Origin: Mantis religiosa
Taxonomy: Eukaryota > Arthropoda > Insecta > Mantodea > Mantidae
DNA: 64,000 nucleotides
Direction of reading: 5' to 3'
Assembly (NCBI GenBank): GCA_030765055.1
Contig: JAUKNK010000333.1
Location: 400,001-464,000 of the forward strand
Below, piece after piece: positions 37,305 through 50,466 of the stretch. Below the pieces are notes generated by a model. That model saw nothing but the letters and a program-made list of their open reading frames with translations, made no database searches and was not told where the DNA came from. Position 1 is the first letter of the stretch. Each line of letters begins with the position of its first letter. A program made the position numbers and the translations under genes.

Positions 37305-37407
37305 GTAAGGATGATGAAGAACTTGATAGTGATGTTGCACATGAAAGGGAAGTGATCCTGATGACACCCTTAAGAGACTTGAGAAACCAGCATACTGTGG
37401 TTTTAAA
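37305..37407 (+). CDS. ABCA3: ABCA3-like exon h: linker to NBD2
   Basis: This short exon (103 bp) lies between an AATTTTTAG acceptor and a GTAAGC donor. It encodes an acidic linker, KDDEELDSDVAHEREVI, then TPLRDLRNQHTVVLK. Its last two bases join the first base of exon i to form the lysine before EVSKFYG. The acidic D-x-D-V..E pattern followed by V-x-L-K is typical just upstream of NBD2 in subfamily A. No membrane segment or catalytic motif is present. Confidence 0.9.
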
Positions 37408-38309
37408 GTAAGCATTAATTACTTAAAATCCTTAAAATAAATATAGAGTAAAATGTTGTTTGTGTTCTGAATATCTTCAAGATTTGCTCTTTGAGTACGA
37501 CCTGATTTATACCCTTTAAGTATCATCAGAGTTTGAAAAAGCTTCATATATATTTTTCAAAAATATTGGGTTTGTTTGTAGAATAAAAAGAAGCATTTCA
37601 CAAAGGGGACTGCCATTGGCATTAAACTTAGCCAAATGAGTCAACCTTGTATACACTTTTATCCAGTAATAAGTTTTTATGAAGAAGTTCCAAAAAACTA
37701 GTCTTAACAAGAACTTGGAAGTGGAGAAAGGTGTGTACAAGTTTGATCATTTGGCTAATTTTAATTAAATTTGTTTGTTTGTTCAGTAAACAAAAGAAGA
37801 ACATCTTTATGAGGGAGCCTAGCTAATACTTTGTTTAATAAAGGAGCTTAAGTACTCTATTCTTAAACATGTAGCTTATAAAAATAAGTTGTTTCACACA
37901 TAGAAACCTTTGAGCAGTTTAGTCTATGGTTAAGACATTTTATTTTGAATAGAAGACATTTAAATAATTTATATATGTGATCCTCAGACACTGGAAGAAC
38001 TAGTTGTTTTTTCAGAGTGTTTAGAAACTATGTCAGTTATGTATTTCAATTAAAATATATAATTAGGTGCCTCATGGTTTTGACTTTAGGTGCGTGGCAC
38101 CAGAATATTTTATCTTTACACCAATTATCTTCTTCTTAATAGTCACTGCAACTTTATTGGCTGAATGTTTTGGCCTTCTCTACTGCTTTTTCCATTCAGT
38201 GCGATCTTTTGTCAAGTTTAGCCAACTCTTAATGTTCATGTTGTTTAAAATTTATATATATTATCACTCTATCAGCTTTATGTCTGCCAATGCTACTACA
38301 TTTGAGAGG
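37408..38309. other. intron 8, left part, unassigned
   Basis: AT-rich, nothing recognised. Confidence 0.4.
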
Positions 38310-38895
38310 TTTCCATGTGTGTATCTTTGAAATGTTCCTTTATCTAGTATTCTATACACATGTCCAACCCATCTAACTCTCAGTGCTTTAATGAAATTAA
38401 TTTTTTATTCTTTTATTTAACTCTTCAGTTCTCAAGGTTCTCCATTGTTCTCTGTCTTTAATTGGTCCAAAAATTGTTCTTAATATCTTTCCTTCAAATA
38501 TCATTAACTTTTGCATTTAATTCTTTCAGTACCCTTGTCTCAGAACCATATGTAGCTATTGGTTTTATGATTGTGTTGTAAATTCTGAGTTTTACACTTT
38601 ATACACAAAATATGCTTTCTTACCCTGGATCACTCTTTTTTTAATTTCTTCCTCTATTGAATTGTCATAAGGTATTACAGACCCAAGATATTTAAATGAT
38701 TTTACAGCTTTTATTAGATTGTTGTTCATTATTATATCTTCCAATTTAATTGGTCTTTTTAAACATTTTAAAAATGTTGTTTCCTGCATATTTATTAATA
38801 ATCCATACTGGACGGAGTCTTCCTTTAGTTTTTGGAATGTTTCTATTGCTGCTTTTTTGTTTTAGCGAAAGTAAGAATGTCATCTGCATAATTTT
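38310..38895 (-). pseudogene. LINE reverse transcriptase 3' fragment
   Basis: From the right, the minus strand reads NYADDILTFAKTK (YADD intact, near 38850-38880), then LINMQETTFLKC, KSFKYLGSVIPYDNSIEEEIKKRVIQGKKAYF at 38592-38789, and after damage TYGSETR-like, KLMIFEGKILRTIFGPIKDREQWR and EELNKRIKN. This is the palm-to-thumb and C-terminal region of a LINE RT. It is broken by a stop and several frame shifts. Confidence 0.8.
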
Positions 38896-38929
38896 ATTTT
38901 TATTTGTTTATATTTTTGTAATATATGTC

Positions 38930-39155
38930 CTCCAACATTAAGTCATATTAAACGATGAATGAAATGGGTGAAATGATGCTCAAATGAGTCTGGGGTCCAT
39001 AGAGTTTAGAGGTACCCGACATTTGTCTTTAAGGAGAAGGTAAAACCCCAGAAAAAACCTTATCCATATAACTCACCCTGACCGAGATTCGAACTTGGGA
39101 CCTCTTTAACGTGAGGCAGACATGCTACCACCACATTACCGAGGCTGGCTACAAC
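38930..39155 (-). mobile_element. SINE family B
   Basis: The minus strand has a tRNA-like head (GCCTCGGTAATGTGGTGGTAGC, B box AAGTTCGAATCTCGG), a body TTATATGGATAAGGTTTTTTC, and the 3' end ACTTAATGTTGGAGGA. It matches 46743-46978 over its whole length. Confidence 0.85.
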
Positions 39156-39344
39156 TGCATAAGGTATACATTGTTTTAATCTATACACAATGCTTTTAGG
39201 TTTGCACCAATACCTAGAATAATTTTACTAAGAGAAGAATATATTAATTATACAATTTTATGTGCATTTAACATGGAAGTACTGAATAAATGAGGAGGTA
39301 CCAAGAGACACAAAAACATCCAAATCGGTTGTGCAGTGTTTTGC

Positions 39345-39700
39345 CTGAACGAATCCTTGGCACTTGTTGCTGTCTACCACTATTATACAAAGGTGCAGAT
39401 GAAACCATGCAGCCTTTTTAAAGCTAATTTAAAGGGTTTACTTACCAATGTTTTTAAAGGAGATGCTGAAATTAGCCACCATTGTCATAATGCTTGGCAT
39501 ATACATGAACTTTGGCGAACGATGGATAGTTTCCTAAAGAGGTCCCAAGCATATATGGACAATGGAGGTGACCAGCTTTAGCATCTCCTTTAATAACATA
39601 GGCAAGTAAAGCCTTTAAAAGTAGTTTTTTAAATTCTGCATGGTTTCATCGTTGCCTTTATATGATAGCAAGGCAACACGTATCGAGGGCATGACAGGAA
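39345..39700. repeat. foldback element F3 (long hairpin)
   Basis: Left-arm blocks AGATGAAACCATGCAG, TTTAAAGG.TTTACTT and AAAGGAGATGCT return in inverse at 39570-39660 (AGCATCTCCTTTAATAACAT, AAGTAAAGCCTTTAAAAG, CTGCATGGTTTCATCG). Arms are about 150 bp around a loop of roughly 60 bp. It is non-coding. Confidence 0.82.
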
Positions 39701-40169
39701 ACACAGTGTAGTTGTTTAGGATGCTTTTGGTATAAGGAAATGCAGAACAAACCTTCATTCAGTTATAACACAGAAAAGATATTCACTTTTTTATGCCGGA
39801 GATAATATTTAACTGCAGAGATATTCTTAGTTGCTATTATTATTGTTGTTGAGTTTGACTTTAACATTAGCAATCATTTTCTTCAAATGTCACAGCTAAT
39901 ATAAGAAAAAGAACCCTTTTATTGACTTATTTTAATTTCACTGCTTAAGAATTACAGTGGAATTATTTAAAATTTTCAATAATTCATAAGAGAACTGCAA
40001 AGAGAAACACTTATCACAACAAAGAACAACAAATGTGGAATTTTTGCTTAATCTTCATATGCTGTACTAGTTATTAAAAACTAAAGAACGTGCTGTGCAT
40101 ACTAGTGGTACAACATTGAGATGGATTGCATCGTTCAGAGGCAATTTGGCATGTCAACCAGACTGTTCT
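39701..40169. other. intron 8, unassigned
   Basis: AT-rich, nothing recognised. Confidence 0.4.
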
Positions 40170-40780
40170 GTTGTATCTATGTGCCAAGCAGAGCACCCCC
40201 GGGAGGGAGGCTGAGGTGAGAGGAGACAGAGTGCGGCAGTCCCAAGGAGTCACTACAGTACAGAGGTTGAGGTGCCTAGGCTTAACCAGATAGAAACTCC
40301 CTGACGGTGTGTTTAGGACAATCGTCATCCCACCTGTCATGGCCCTGAAACTGTCACAAGGCCGGTTCAGAGTCTGGAGGTCGCCTTTCCAGAGCAGGAT
40401 ACTTCAGGCAGGCTCTCAAACCCAGTATCCCTCCTGCCGAGCTTCTGAGTCAGCCCACTAGGCCGGCTCAGAAACTGAAGTCCATCCTGCTGGAGGGAAA
40501 GCATTTCCTCAGAGCATATCATCCCACCATGCACCATTGAGACTACTGCCGACACTTTTCCCAGAGGAGAGATGATATGAAATGATAATGCAGGTGAAAT
40601 GGAGGGACAGGGAATTCAGGAGGTGTAATTAACCTACTCAGCATTCGCCTAGCAAGCCGGGGAAGAAAAACGAAAGAAACCTATGAGTTGGGTAGGTTGG
40701 CCAGTGGAAAGGAACCCGGATATCCCAAATGCAGGCCACAGACGAATCCGTCTGAGCCATCTCGCTCAGTATGAGATAGA
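40170..40780 (-). mobile_element. SINE family C, long copy
   Basis: On the minus strand it starts with a tRNA-like GATGGCTCAGACGGATTCGTC and ATCCGGGTTCC, continues TCCCTGTCCCTCCATTTCA as in 48219-48590, and has an extra block of about 200 bp (40360-40560) absent from that copy. It ends near 40170 in GGGGGTGCTCTGCTTGGC. Confidence 0.75.
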
Positions 40781-40917
40781 TAACTCTGATGTATACATGA
40801 CTCACAGAACTGGGAATGTGGATGCATAGCAACTACAGTGTCTCTGGAAGGTAAGATTGGATTAACATAAAGATGGAGTAAGGATTCCGACATTATCCAA
40901 TCATTTAATTGGATAAA

Positions 40918-40918
<1 letters not shown>

Positions 40919-40967
<49 letters not shown>
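40919..40967 (+). repeat. (CA)n microsatellite
   Basis: About 24 uninterrupted CA units lie directly at the 3' end of the Penelope-like fragment to its right. Confidence 0.97.
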
Positions 40968-40970
<3 letters not shown>

Positions 40971-41530
40971 TGGTCAGTTTTTCACACTGCAGCAGTTATA
41001 TTGTGATTTTATGAGGGAATAGTTTTAGGAGCTGTTGCTTCCATTTTCAGACTCAAAGGCCTGACTGTAATCTGTTGTTACCTGTGGCCTTCTCTCTGGA
41101 GGTGGAACTATGAACTTATTTACCAAAGTATCTACTGATAGGATTTCAAAGTTTATTATTCTGTCTTTATATTTCCATTGTAAGATGTTCTCCCACATTG
41201 TCAGTTTGTTATGTTTTATCACCTTTTTAATAATTTTCTATTTGGATCAAGACTATGGTTTTCATTCCAGGAGTAAAATCCTACTGCTGACTTGTCTTCC
41301 TGTTTCAACTTGATGTTTCTAAAATGTTCTTTGATTGTGGTTTTTAGGATTGTAGAATTTTTTACAATCCTTAAAATATGCTTGGTATATCCCAGATCTA
41401 TTGATTGGTGGGATTTGTTCTTTTATTTTTGAATTTAATAGTTTTAATCCTGAGTATGTATTTGTAGGTGCCAAGATGATATTTTGTTTTCTAAAGATGC
41501 TTTTAAATTTACTAAACATTTATATATGGA
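40968..41530 (-). pseudogene. Penelope-like element 3, 3' part
   Basis: The minus-strand frame at 41319-41519 reads FSKFKSIFRKQNIILAPTNTYS, LLNSKIKEQIPPINRSGIYQAYFKDC. It keeps the GIY of GIY-YIG but loses YIG to a short deletion, which joins it to NHNQRTF. The frame at 41025-41222 gives the C-terminal WENILQWKYKDRIINFEILSVDTLVNKFIVPPPERR. Fragments 4-7 share this tail. The 3' end abuts the CA repeat. Confidence 0.83.
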
Positions 41531-41639
41531 AGAAGCTAGAAACAGTGATGTGTTAAGAAGTATTTACTTAAGATTAGTTGGCACTAGTATCACATCACTT
41601 CTTTGTTTAATACCTGTTAGTATCATTTAACTAAAACCT

Positions 41640-41700
41640 TTTAACATATTTCGGTAGCATGTGCTATGATCTTCAGAATGTGTACACATTGATTGGTCGT
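41640..41700 (-). repeat. hammerhead-like core upstream of Penelope fragment 3
   Basis: On the minus strand CTGAAGA (41670-41676) and GAAA (41649-41652) enclose a TAGC...GCTA stem with a four-base loop. This is a candidate only; the cleavage-site helix is not assigned. Confidence 0.35.
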
Positions 41701-41942
41701 CTACATGTTGGAGTGTGAATTAGATTTGTGAGCATTTGCAGAGGAGAGCATACTTTTGGAACAATGCTTCATGGATGCCCCACTAGGATAATACCCAGCT
41801 AACAAATCTTGTATCAGTGAACAGTGGCTCTTCAGTCAATGATTCAGTAATAATTTCTTTTTTATTTATGCATTTTAATTATTTATTATTTTATTTATAT
41901 ATTTGATTTTATTATTATTTATTTATATACTTTATTTTAATA

Positions 41943-42732
<790 letters not shown>

Positions 42733-43261
42733 TATTTTAATATTTTTGTTTAATTTAGGAAAGTTTAATGTATTCAAATTTTGTCCTTTCTGTGACAAGT
42801 AGTACCTTCATTATCTCAAATAACAAATGGTATACTCCTCATCAATAGAGCAGTGTACGAAATGAATCCTGTTCATATTTGGCATTCTATACCATCGTAA
42901 TATGTATTCATTGTGCAATATTAAGGTAGCGGTTACTTAGGCTGCATGTTTGTCTTTTGCTTTGTCCATTTTGCAAATCAGTTGGTCTCCAGTATTTCAA
43001 GTAATGCCTCGTTTACAAAATAGTGAAACAGTTTATTGTACCTGTCATTCAAAATGCCTTTTTAAATGAAAGAAACACATCTTACCAACATATTCAGTTT
43101 AATAATAATGCAGCTGGATCAGTGATGCTGGCCAGTTTAGTTCCTGAGATACTGTGCAAGGTATATGCTATACTCAATCATTGATATAAATTTAAATACA
43201 TTTATAGATTTCATGGTTCATTAAAACAACATGTTGTTAGAAGACTCTTAACATGAGTTGG
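42733..43261. other. intron 8, unassigned
   Basis: Nothing recognised. Confidence 0.4.
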
Positions 43262-43545
43262 AAAAAAAAACATTTTTAGTCAGTTTTTAACACTTCATCA
43301 GTTACATTTTTATGTTTTGAAGGGCTAGTTTCAGAAACTGCTGCTTACATTTTCAACTTCTAAAGGCGGACTATTGCCTGTTGTTGTCATCTGTTGTCTT
43401 CTATCTGGTGATGGAATTATGAACTTGTTTATGAAATTATCAACTGGTGGGATTTCAGCCTTCATTACTTGTTCCTTATAATTAAGGACCTTATAATAAT
43501 TCATTTGAACATAATTGCTAATAATTCCTTCAATCATCTATAATC
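43262..43545 (-). pseudogene. Penelope-like element 4, C-terminal end
   Basis: The minus strand reads NYKEQVMKAEIPPVDNFINKFIIPSPDRRQQMTTT, matching the C-terminal tail of fragments 3, 5, 6 and 7 and the 3' sequence TTAAAAACTGAC before its end. No endonuclease motif is included. Confidence 0.75.
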
Positions 43546-44214
43546 TTATCATGAGGTTTGAATACCACAATATTTTTTACTGAACATCACAAAGTAAATG
43601 CATTGTTAAAAGCTAAATACCGTCATGTAAATAATAAGTTCACTCTTTGTCACATGGCAAAATGTTTAATGAAACCTCGTAAAGATACAAAAAGAACCAT
43701 CCCTCTGGTTTCAGCGTGGAGAAAGAAATATTTCAAATCACGTGCATTGATTGGTACTAACTTGCAATAAAAATTAAGGTTTTAATTTAGCTGATCTTAA
43801 AAAAACCATAACTATCTGCTCAGATAGGCCCTGTAATAATGAAGTTAAGCAGGATCTCATCTGCCTATGAAAAAGAAATAATAACTTCCAAATATTCAAA
43901 TCAGTAGTAAAAATGAAGTCATTTTGAATAGTATATAACAATCAATACTGTAACACTGTCTTTTTGGACTCTCAAATACATGCCAAAGAGCTCATAATTA
44001 ATTCCTTTGATCAGAGAGACAGTCATATATCACTTCTTCACATGAACAGCAGCATAACAACATTCAAGGGTTACATCACTAATCTCTTACCATCTCTTGA
44101 TTAAGAAAGATGCAGTTCATTTTCCTTGCTAAGATATTCAGGTTTTTAGATACTAGAAATCCACTTAAGTTAATTCTAGTTATATTTTGATACTGCTCCA
44201 CATTATATATTGGG
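43546..44214. other. intron 8, unassigned
   Basis: The frame at 43558-43770 (TTIFFTEHHKVNALLKAKYRH) is not assigned; it could be a mobile-element fragment. Confidence 0.35.
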
Positions 44215-44305
44215 TCTGCATCAATACATGCCAACCTCTGTGGCATGTCTGCCTCATGTTCAAGAGGTCCCAAGTTGAAATTTCAATCAGAGTGAGTTAT
44301 CATAA
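44215..44305 (+). mobile_element. SINE family B fragment
   Basis: CTCTGTGGCATGTCTGCCTC, GTTCAAGAGGTCCCAAGTTG and AGAGTGAGTTATCATAAGC match the head and early body of 46743-46978. Confidence 0.65.
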
Positions 44306-45254
44306 GCTTTTAGTATCCTTTCTATTTCTAGGTCTTTGAAAAGTTTAATGAGAAACTATGTGACAATCCTTGGTATTTTGGGATATTTTTCTGGCACTTT
44401 AAATCACAGGGAACGTCTGCAACTATCAGGACTTAGCTTCTGATTGACACAGGTCCTGTCATTTACCCTTCCTTTTATAGATATTGTTGAACCTTGAGCC
44501 TTTCTCTGATTCATAGAGCCAGACTTTGTTCAGTTTCTCCTTGGTTATTTATCCAGAAGTTACCAGAGCTGTCAGAGGATGACTGCAGGTTGCCCCAGAA
44601 CAACAAGGTTGTACTAACAACCTACTCACCATCATTTAGCTCTTCTGAATATATTCTTGATTACTCCCAGCTGATGTGCTAGTCTCAAATTTGTTACTTT
44701 TGGTGCTAGTCTGTCTCGTTTCCCCAGGCTTCTTAGGCCAGAAGTCATCAGCTCAGAGCATAGCAACTTAGGAGCCAGACTGCACAGTGCTTTGGAGGGT
44801 TGGGAGCAACCGAGTGAGAAAGAAGGAGCATATCAAAGTCAGTGGTACTATGGTATTCTCCACTCACTACATTTAAGCCTAATCAGTTCATAATCATTTA
44901 ATTATTATGGAAGATAGATCAGCACAGCCATAGGCAATGAATACCAATAGCAAAGCTATTTAATCATATAAGAGTATACAGCTGGAAAATGTTAAATATG
45001 CAATAAAATATTGACTCATATTAAAAAATTTACTCTTCAGCAGCATTACTCCTCATAATTCTTCAACAAGTGTGATAAATATAAAGGTAAGGTAAGGATA
45101 ACGTTTATGTGAACAGCTTTTTTTATTAGTGAAGATTTGTAAATCTAGGCATAGAGGCAATCATACTTTAAATGTACTTTGCCACTTGTAAGTGTTGCAA
45201 GCAAATTGTCAAACATCAATGTGATACAAATTAATTTTTCTTATATGCTAGCCA
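44306..45254. other. intron 8, unassigned
   Basis: No recognisable family. Confidence 0.35.
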
Positions 45255-45345
45255 TGTATTGGACAAGATTTAGAAGGGTAAAGTCAGAGCAAAAATTTCA
45301 ATGTCATAGCCAAGATTTGAACCATGGATCAGAGAAATGTGCCTG
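45255..45345 (-). mobile_element. SINE family A fragment (B-box half)
   Basis: The minus strand holds CATGGTTCAAATCTTGGCTATGACATTGAAATTTTTG, the family A 3' half, 186 bp before exon i. Confidence 0.6.
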
Positions 45346-45531
45346 CTTAACACACGACTAATAGTTTTAGATGTTTGATCCGAATGTGTGTATGTGAATA
45401 TATACAAATAGTTGTTAAGGAGCAAATTTATGAATATATTTATATATTTTTACAACTAAGTTTTGTTGTATAAATTGAATAAAAAGATAAACTCATTCAT
45501 TCATTCATATTTCTAATTATATTATTTTCAG

Positions 45532-45730
45532 GGAAGTTTCCAAGTTCTATGGTAATTTCTTAGCAGTAAAACAGCTCAGTATAGCAATTAGGAGAGGAGA
45601 GTGTTTTGGTCTGCTTGGAGTAAATGGAGCTGGTAAAACAACAACTTTCAAAATGATGACAGGTGATGAAACAATAACATGTGGTAAAGGCTATATTTAT
45701 GGACTAAATCTGAAGACCAGCATGAAACAG
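45532..45730 (+). CDS. ABCA3: ABCA3-like exon i: NBD2 Walker A
   Basis: The exon starts after TTATTTTCAG and ends at a complete codon before GTAAAT. It encodes [17 protein letters not shown], where the FYG tyrosine is the A-loop aromatic that stacks on adenine, then [10 protein letters not shown] and the Walker A motif [14 protein letters not shown], with the lysine that binds ATP phosphates intact. [15 protein letters not shown] follows. Length, motif order and spacing match the first third of a subfamily-A NBD2. No substitution in the catalytic residues is seen. Confidence 0.97.
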
Positions 45731-46742
45731 GTAAATGGCCTTTCAATGAATCTTTAAATATGATCATCAAGTGAAGTCAGATGAATTCCATATGGTTAGA
45801 ACTGAATGAATTAAATTTAACATATTGTTGTGCTTGTTGTGTCACTCAGGGTTATTTAAACTGTAAAACAGTGCATCTCTTTAGTAGCAATGTTAAAGTG
45901 ATGATATTGCATTTAAAGATTAGAGAAGCATAAAGATGCTGATGTAAATATGCAATACCGGTAACAAATATTTTAAGCAAGAAGATGACATGTCCTAATT
46001 TGACATGCCCTATAACATGTACATGTTTTAATGGATGAATAAATAAATCAAATCAAATTAATTAAAATTAGGAATGGCATTTTCCTGTTTATCTTGGATA
46101 TTAGGCTTTTACGCAAATATATATACAGAGTGCAGCAGTAGTATAGTATATAGTGTAGTTTATAATTTATTATTCTAAATAGGTTATTTTAGAACTTGTT
46201 TATGTCAATATTAAATTGTGTGATTTTTTTTTTTTTTGTTGCACATATTTAACCTGACGATGCTTTGAATATATTTTGTAATCTTTTAAGCAGATAATAA
46301 ATGAATAAATGAATGAAAAATGAATAAACATGAAATATAAAGGCACTTGGAAATCAATATAGCGGAAACAAATAATGGAAGTGAGAATTTACACTTAAAG
46401 TACTGTCATTCTTGCAATTGGAATTATTAGCTTCAAGTCAGTCAGGAAATAAAATCTCTAATTTGAAACAGCATATGTTGATTAAATAAGATAATTAAAA
46501 ATCTAATCATATTACATTTATTGGGATATTGTATTGTAAAAACAATAATTTAAAAACATGGAACCTTATGTGAGCACTAAAACAATTCCAAATAAATGCA
46601 TACACGAAACACAACACCTCTATCCAACCAGGAACTATTTGCTTTAAATTCAGCAGTTGATGACCTGTAAGATAATGCCTATATCGCCAATGTAACAGCT
46701 GCAATTAATATTAAGCTGATATCTTTACAATGCATATTTTTT
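45731..46742. other. intron 9, left part, unassigned
   Basis: AT-rich with no family recognised. Confidence 0.4.
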
Positions 46743-46980
46743 AGCCTGCCTCGGTAGCATAGATGGTAGCACGTCTGCCTCACGTTCAAGAGGTCCTGAA
46801 TTCAAATCTTGATCAGGGTGGGTTACCTGGATAAGGTTTTTCCTGGGTTTTCCCTTATCCTTCAAGATGAATGTCGGGTAACTCTAAGTTCCATGGACCC
46901 TGGACTCATTTGAGCAGCATTTCACTCTATTCATTCACCGCCTGATATGACTTAATGTTGGAGGACTTAAATTGCGTAAA
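46743..46980 (+). mobile_element. SINE family B, best copy
   Basis: The head GCCTCGGTAGCATAGATGGTAGC has a pol III A-box pattern, followed 35 bp later by the B box GAATTCAAATC. The body includes ACCTGGATAAGGTTTTTCC and GGACTCATTTGAGCAGC; the 3' end is ACTTAATGTTGGAGGAC. Length is about 235 bp. Confidence 0.87.
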
Positions 46981-48218
46981 AACCAAAAAACCATGCATAT
47001 ATTTTAAAAGAAGTTACTGGCACAGATATCAACCAAACAGAGAATTTGACGACAGTTAAATATAAAGCATTATAATGGGGGAAATGAATGGTAAATTTTG
47101 GTAAATTTTGATTTTGGTAAATTCCAATGGCCTGCAATTATATTATTTGGAATATAGCAGCTAGACATCTGCTCAAAATACTGATATTCTGTATAGTTAT
47201 TCTTATCAAAGTATTTGTATGAAATTTGAAAGAAATATTTAAAGGAGAGTGGAATGAAATAGTAAGCGCATTTGATAAAGGAAACTTATTGAAATGTTGT
47301 AACTGTAAATCGGACTTGACTGGGCAGGTCCAGAATATAATTGTCATTTTTTAAGGTCTACGTGTAAAATGTAATGGACCAGGGCCTTTCCAGAGCTTCC
47401 CAACAAAGACAACATTTTCATGGCCCTGTAAGCAGACTTTTACTGCAGACATGACAAACCATTAAATTCTTTGAACAGACTTGTAACTTTAAATTCCTGT
47501 AATGGGTATAACAGTGTTATGAAAGGCCAGAGCTTATCTGTGCGTCTGTTCTATGATGATCCCTCTTCAATATGCTGCAACAAATTGATTTAAAATTTGA
47601 CTGTATGATTACAGACCACTATAGCAGTAAATAGGCACAAACATCTGATAGACAACTTCATTGCATATTCAACTCTCTCAAATAAATTGTTGATCTTATT
47701 TGCATTCTGCAGCTGTGGAATATAAGCTTTCCATTTTTTGTGACAGTTTTCGTTTATAGCTCAAATTATAAATAAAACATGTCGACTAGAAATATTGATA
47801 ATCTGAGAAGTGAGATTTTCGTTTAATATGTATTTAGAAATATATTAATATGTGTAAGAGAAAGAAGCAGTTCAATAAGGGGTTCAAGGATTCTTTTGAA
47901 ATTGAATTTCCTTCTTTTTTATATGTAATTGTTGTACACTTACTGAACTGGACATATACATTCTAAATTTCAAGTCAAATTAAAATGTTCTGCTTTGATG
48001 GATGAGTGAAAGTTTTAAATGTTTCAGTATTAGAGGTTGACAAGTATGTCAGAAATTTAATACATTTGCAAAATTTCAAGTTGCCTTTGAGGTAAGATAT
48101 CCCTAATACTTAAGTTTGGCCTGAAGGTTTTAATACTCATTCAGATGAAAGTGTTTAATGTACCAACTGATAACTCACCATAGAAGCTTAAGCAGTAAGC
48201 ACATCAGCATACCGTCTG
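46981..48218. other. intron 9, unassigned
   Basis: No coding or repeat family recognised. Confidence 0.35.
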
Positions 48219-48590
48219 GGATGGCTCAGGTTGTTTCGTCTGTGGTCCGCATTCAGAAGGCCTGTGTTTGATTCCTGCGGTCCACCTACCTGACGCATGG
48301 GTTTTTCTGGCTTTTTATTGGGTTTCCAGGTGAATGCTGGTTGGTGAATTGCATCCCCCAAATTTCCTGTCCCTCCATTTCATCTCTATTATCATTTCAC
48401 ATCATCTATCATCTGGTCGCCTCTTTCAGGGTAAAGGTATCAGCAGGAGTCTCAGCTGTATGGTGGGATGAGACCCTTTCCTCTCCATTATCATGACTCC
48501 TTGGGTTGGCTGCCCTCCTCTGGCCTTATCCTTTCTCCTGGGGATGCCCCACTAAGGACTTAGTTACAATAAAGCACAGGATTCAGTACC
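48219..48590 (+). mobile_element. SINE family C
   Basis: The tRNA-like head GGATGGCTCAGGTTGTTTCG with B box TGTTTGATTCCTGCGG is followed by ACGCATGGGTTTTTCTGGC and a pyrimidine-rich body, ending near AGGACTTAGTTACAATAAAG. It matches 40170-40780 in inverse and the start of 49908-50060. Confidence 0.82.
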
Positions 48591-48779
48591 AAATCCCCTC
48601 CATAGTAATCCTAATCCTAAGAACCTCAGGTACAAAGCTGATGATCTGTAGCATTGAACATTTTCAACTCTGATTCATATTTTTATATCAATGCTTAGCT
48701 AATGTGAAAGAACATTTATCAAAGCATATTTGAAAGGTACGTTGTCTTTGGTGTACCTACACTCTCAGGGAGGTTTGAA

Positions 48780-49860
48780 AATTTCTTAGAATCACCACCA
48801 CAGGTCAGCATTAGTGCAACAAGTTGTTCACATGATATTCATTTGACTGTTTCTGCAAACATATGTCAAATGAGTGCTCTTGGAAGAAAGTTATGGCAGT
48901 GATGTGGCTCTATTGTTGTTCTCATGTTGTGATTTGCAAAGATAGAAAAAATGATGATCCACACAGGGTTGGCAAAGTGTATTGTTATCCCAGAAATCAT
49001 AACAAAAGTGTAATGGTTATGGAGGAATGAAATTGTGAGAAATTGCTCAAGCTTGCCAGATGTCATCTGAAAGGGTATATCACATTTTAGCTGAAAAATT
49101 AAATATAAAATTCTTCTACAAGGTGGATGGCACAACTTGTGAGACTGGATAAAAAATAAAAAGAGAATGCAAATATCAGAACCATACTTGACCTGTTTTA
49201 AGAAACACAAATAAGATTTTTGTCCCAATATGTAACCCAGATGAAACTTGGGTCCAGTATTATATGAAACTGTCAAAGTAACAATCAGAGCAGTGAAAAC
49301 ATGCTGATTCTCTAACACCAAAGAAAGCAAAGATAATTCTTTAAGTCAGAAATGTCATGGCATCAGTGTTCTGAATGTGACGGGGATTGTGTTTGTAGAT
49401 TATCTTTCCACTAGACAGATATTGGAGAAGACTATGCTAAGCTGCTGGACCAATCGCAAAAAAAAAAAAAAGATATATGAAAAATTCCAGGTTTAGCAAG
49501 GTACAGACTCATCTACCATTAAGTCAATGCATGCCCATACACAAATTCTGTCACCAGGAGCCAACAGCAACAGCAAACTTAGTATGAATTATTGCCACAG
49601 GCTATATTCTCTTGATATGACCCCATCAGACTTCTAACTCTTACTGAAGCTAAAAATTTTCTTTGGAGGATGAAAATTCACCTCAAAGAAAAGTTGTTAT
49701 ACAATATTAACCACTATTTTGTAGACATGGAGGAACTTCATTTTCAAGATAGGATTAAGGCATTGAAACATCATGGAGCCAAGTGCTTTAATCTACAAGT
49801 AAACAACATTGAAAAATACAAAAAATGTTTCACCGACTAAAATACGTTTTTTCCAATTCC
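48780..49860 (+). pseudogene. mariner transposase fossil 2
   Basis: In one frame 49045-49110 reads REIAQACQMSSERVYHILAEKLNIK, the second HTH of mariner. Near 49240-49400 it reads PDETWVQYYMKLSK, stop, KHADSLTPKKAKIIL, MASVF, covering the first catalytic D of DD34D in its D-E-T-W context. Later YSLDMTPSDF (about 49610-49632) is the decayed P-Y-S-P-D-L-A-P-S-D motif with the third D. At least seven stops are present. Confidence 0.88.
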
Positions 49861-49907
49861 ATTCCGACAACTGTTCAAAACATCCTCATAGTAACCCTCT
49901 GTCAAAT

Positions 49908-50060
49908 CAAGCAGCATGGCTCAGGTAGTTTCTTCTGTGGTCCACATTTGGGAGGCCCGGGTTCAATTCTTTTGTCCTGCCTAACTGACCCATGGGTTTT
50001 CCAGGGTTTTCTAGTGTTGTATACATCGGGTACATTAGCAAGCCTTTGTTTCACTAGGTC
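49908..50060 (+). mobile_element. SINE family C fragment
   Basis: The head GCATGGCTCAGGTAGTTTC with B box GGGTTCAATTC and CCATGGGTTTTCCAGGG matches the 5' part of 48219-48590, then diverges. Confidence 0.7.
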
Positions 50061-50466
50061 TAAGAGTTTCCAGGTACTCCAGAACCGGAACTGTCAGTTG
50101 TTTAGAAATTAAGAACTCTAAAATGTTTATGGTGGGTTTTCCGAAAATGCATTTTACCAAGCTGATGAGATACCCCAATCTCAAAGCTTAGAAAAAGTAT
50201 CCTTAAATGTTGCTTATGTAACTTGGTTGAAAATGAAGTAAAAAAGTACATAGTCAAGATAGACAAATGCAAATGGCAAATCTCCTAAAACTTCATATAT
50301 AAAATGTTGAAATGTTAATGCTGCATTTCTTAATTGTAAAATCACTACTAGAAATTCAAATAACATAACGGCAATAATTATAGGATTCTTTTACATATCT
50401 TGTGACATTTTGTATGCAGGTATGTTAATAGGATTACTATTTTTTTAAATGCGATAGCCAGTGTTA
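50061..50466. other. intron 9, unassigned
   Basis: AT-rich, nothing recognised. Confidence 0.4.

Noticed and set aside
40919..40967. CA repeat as a possible CRISPR-like or regulatory array
   Set aside because: Simple dinucleotide microsatellite with no spacers.
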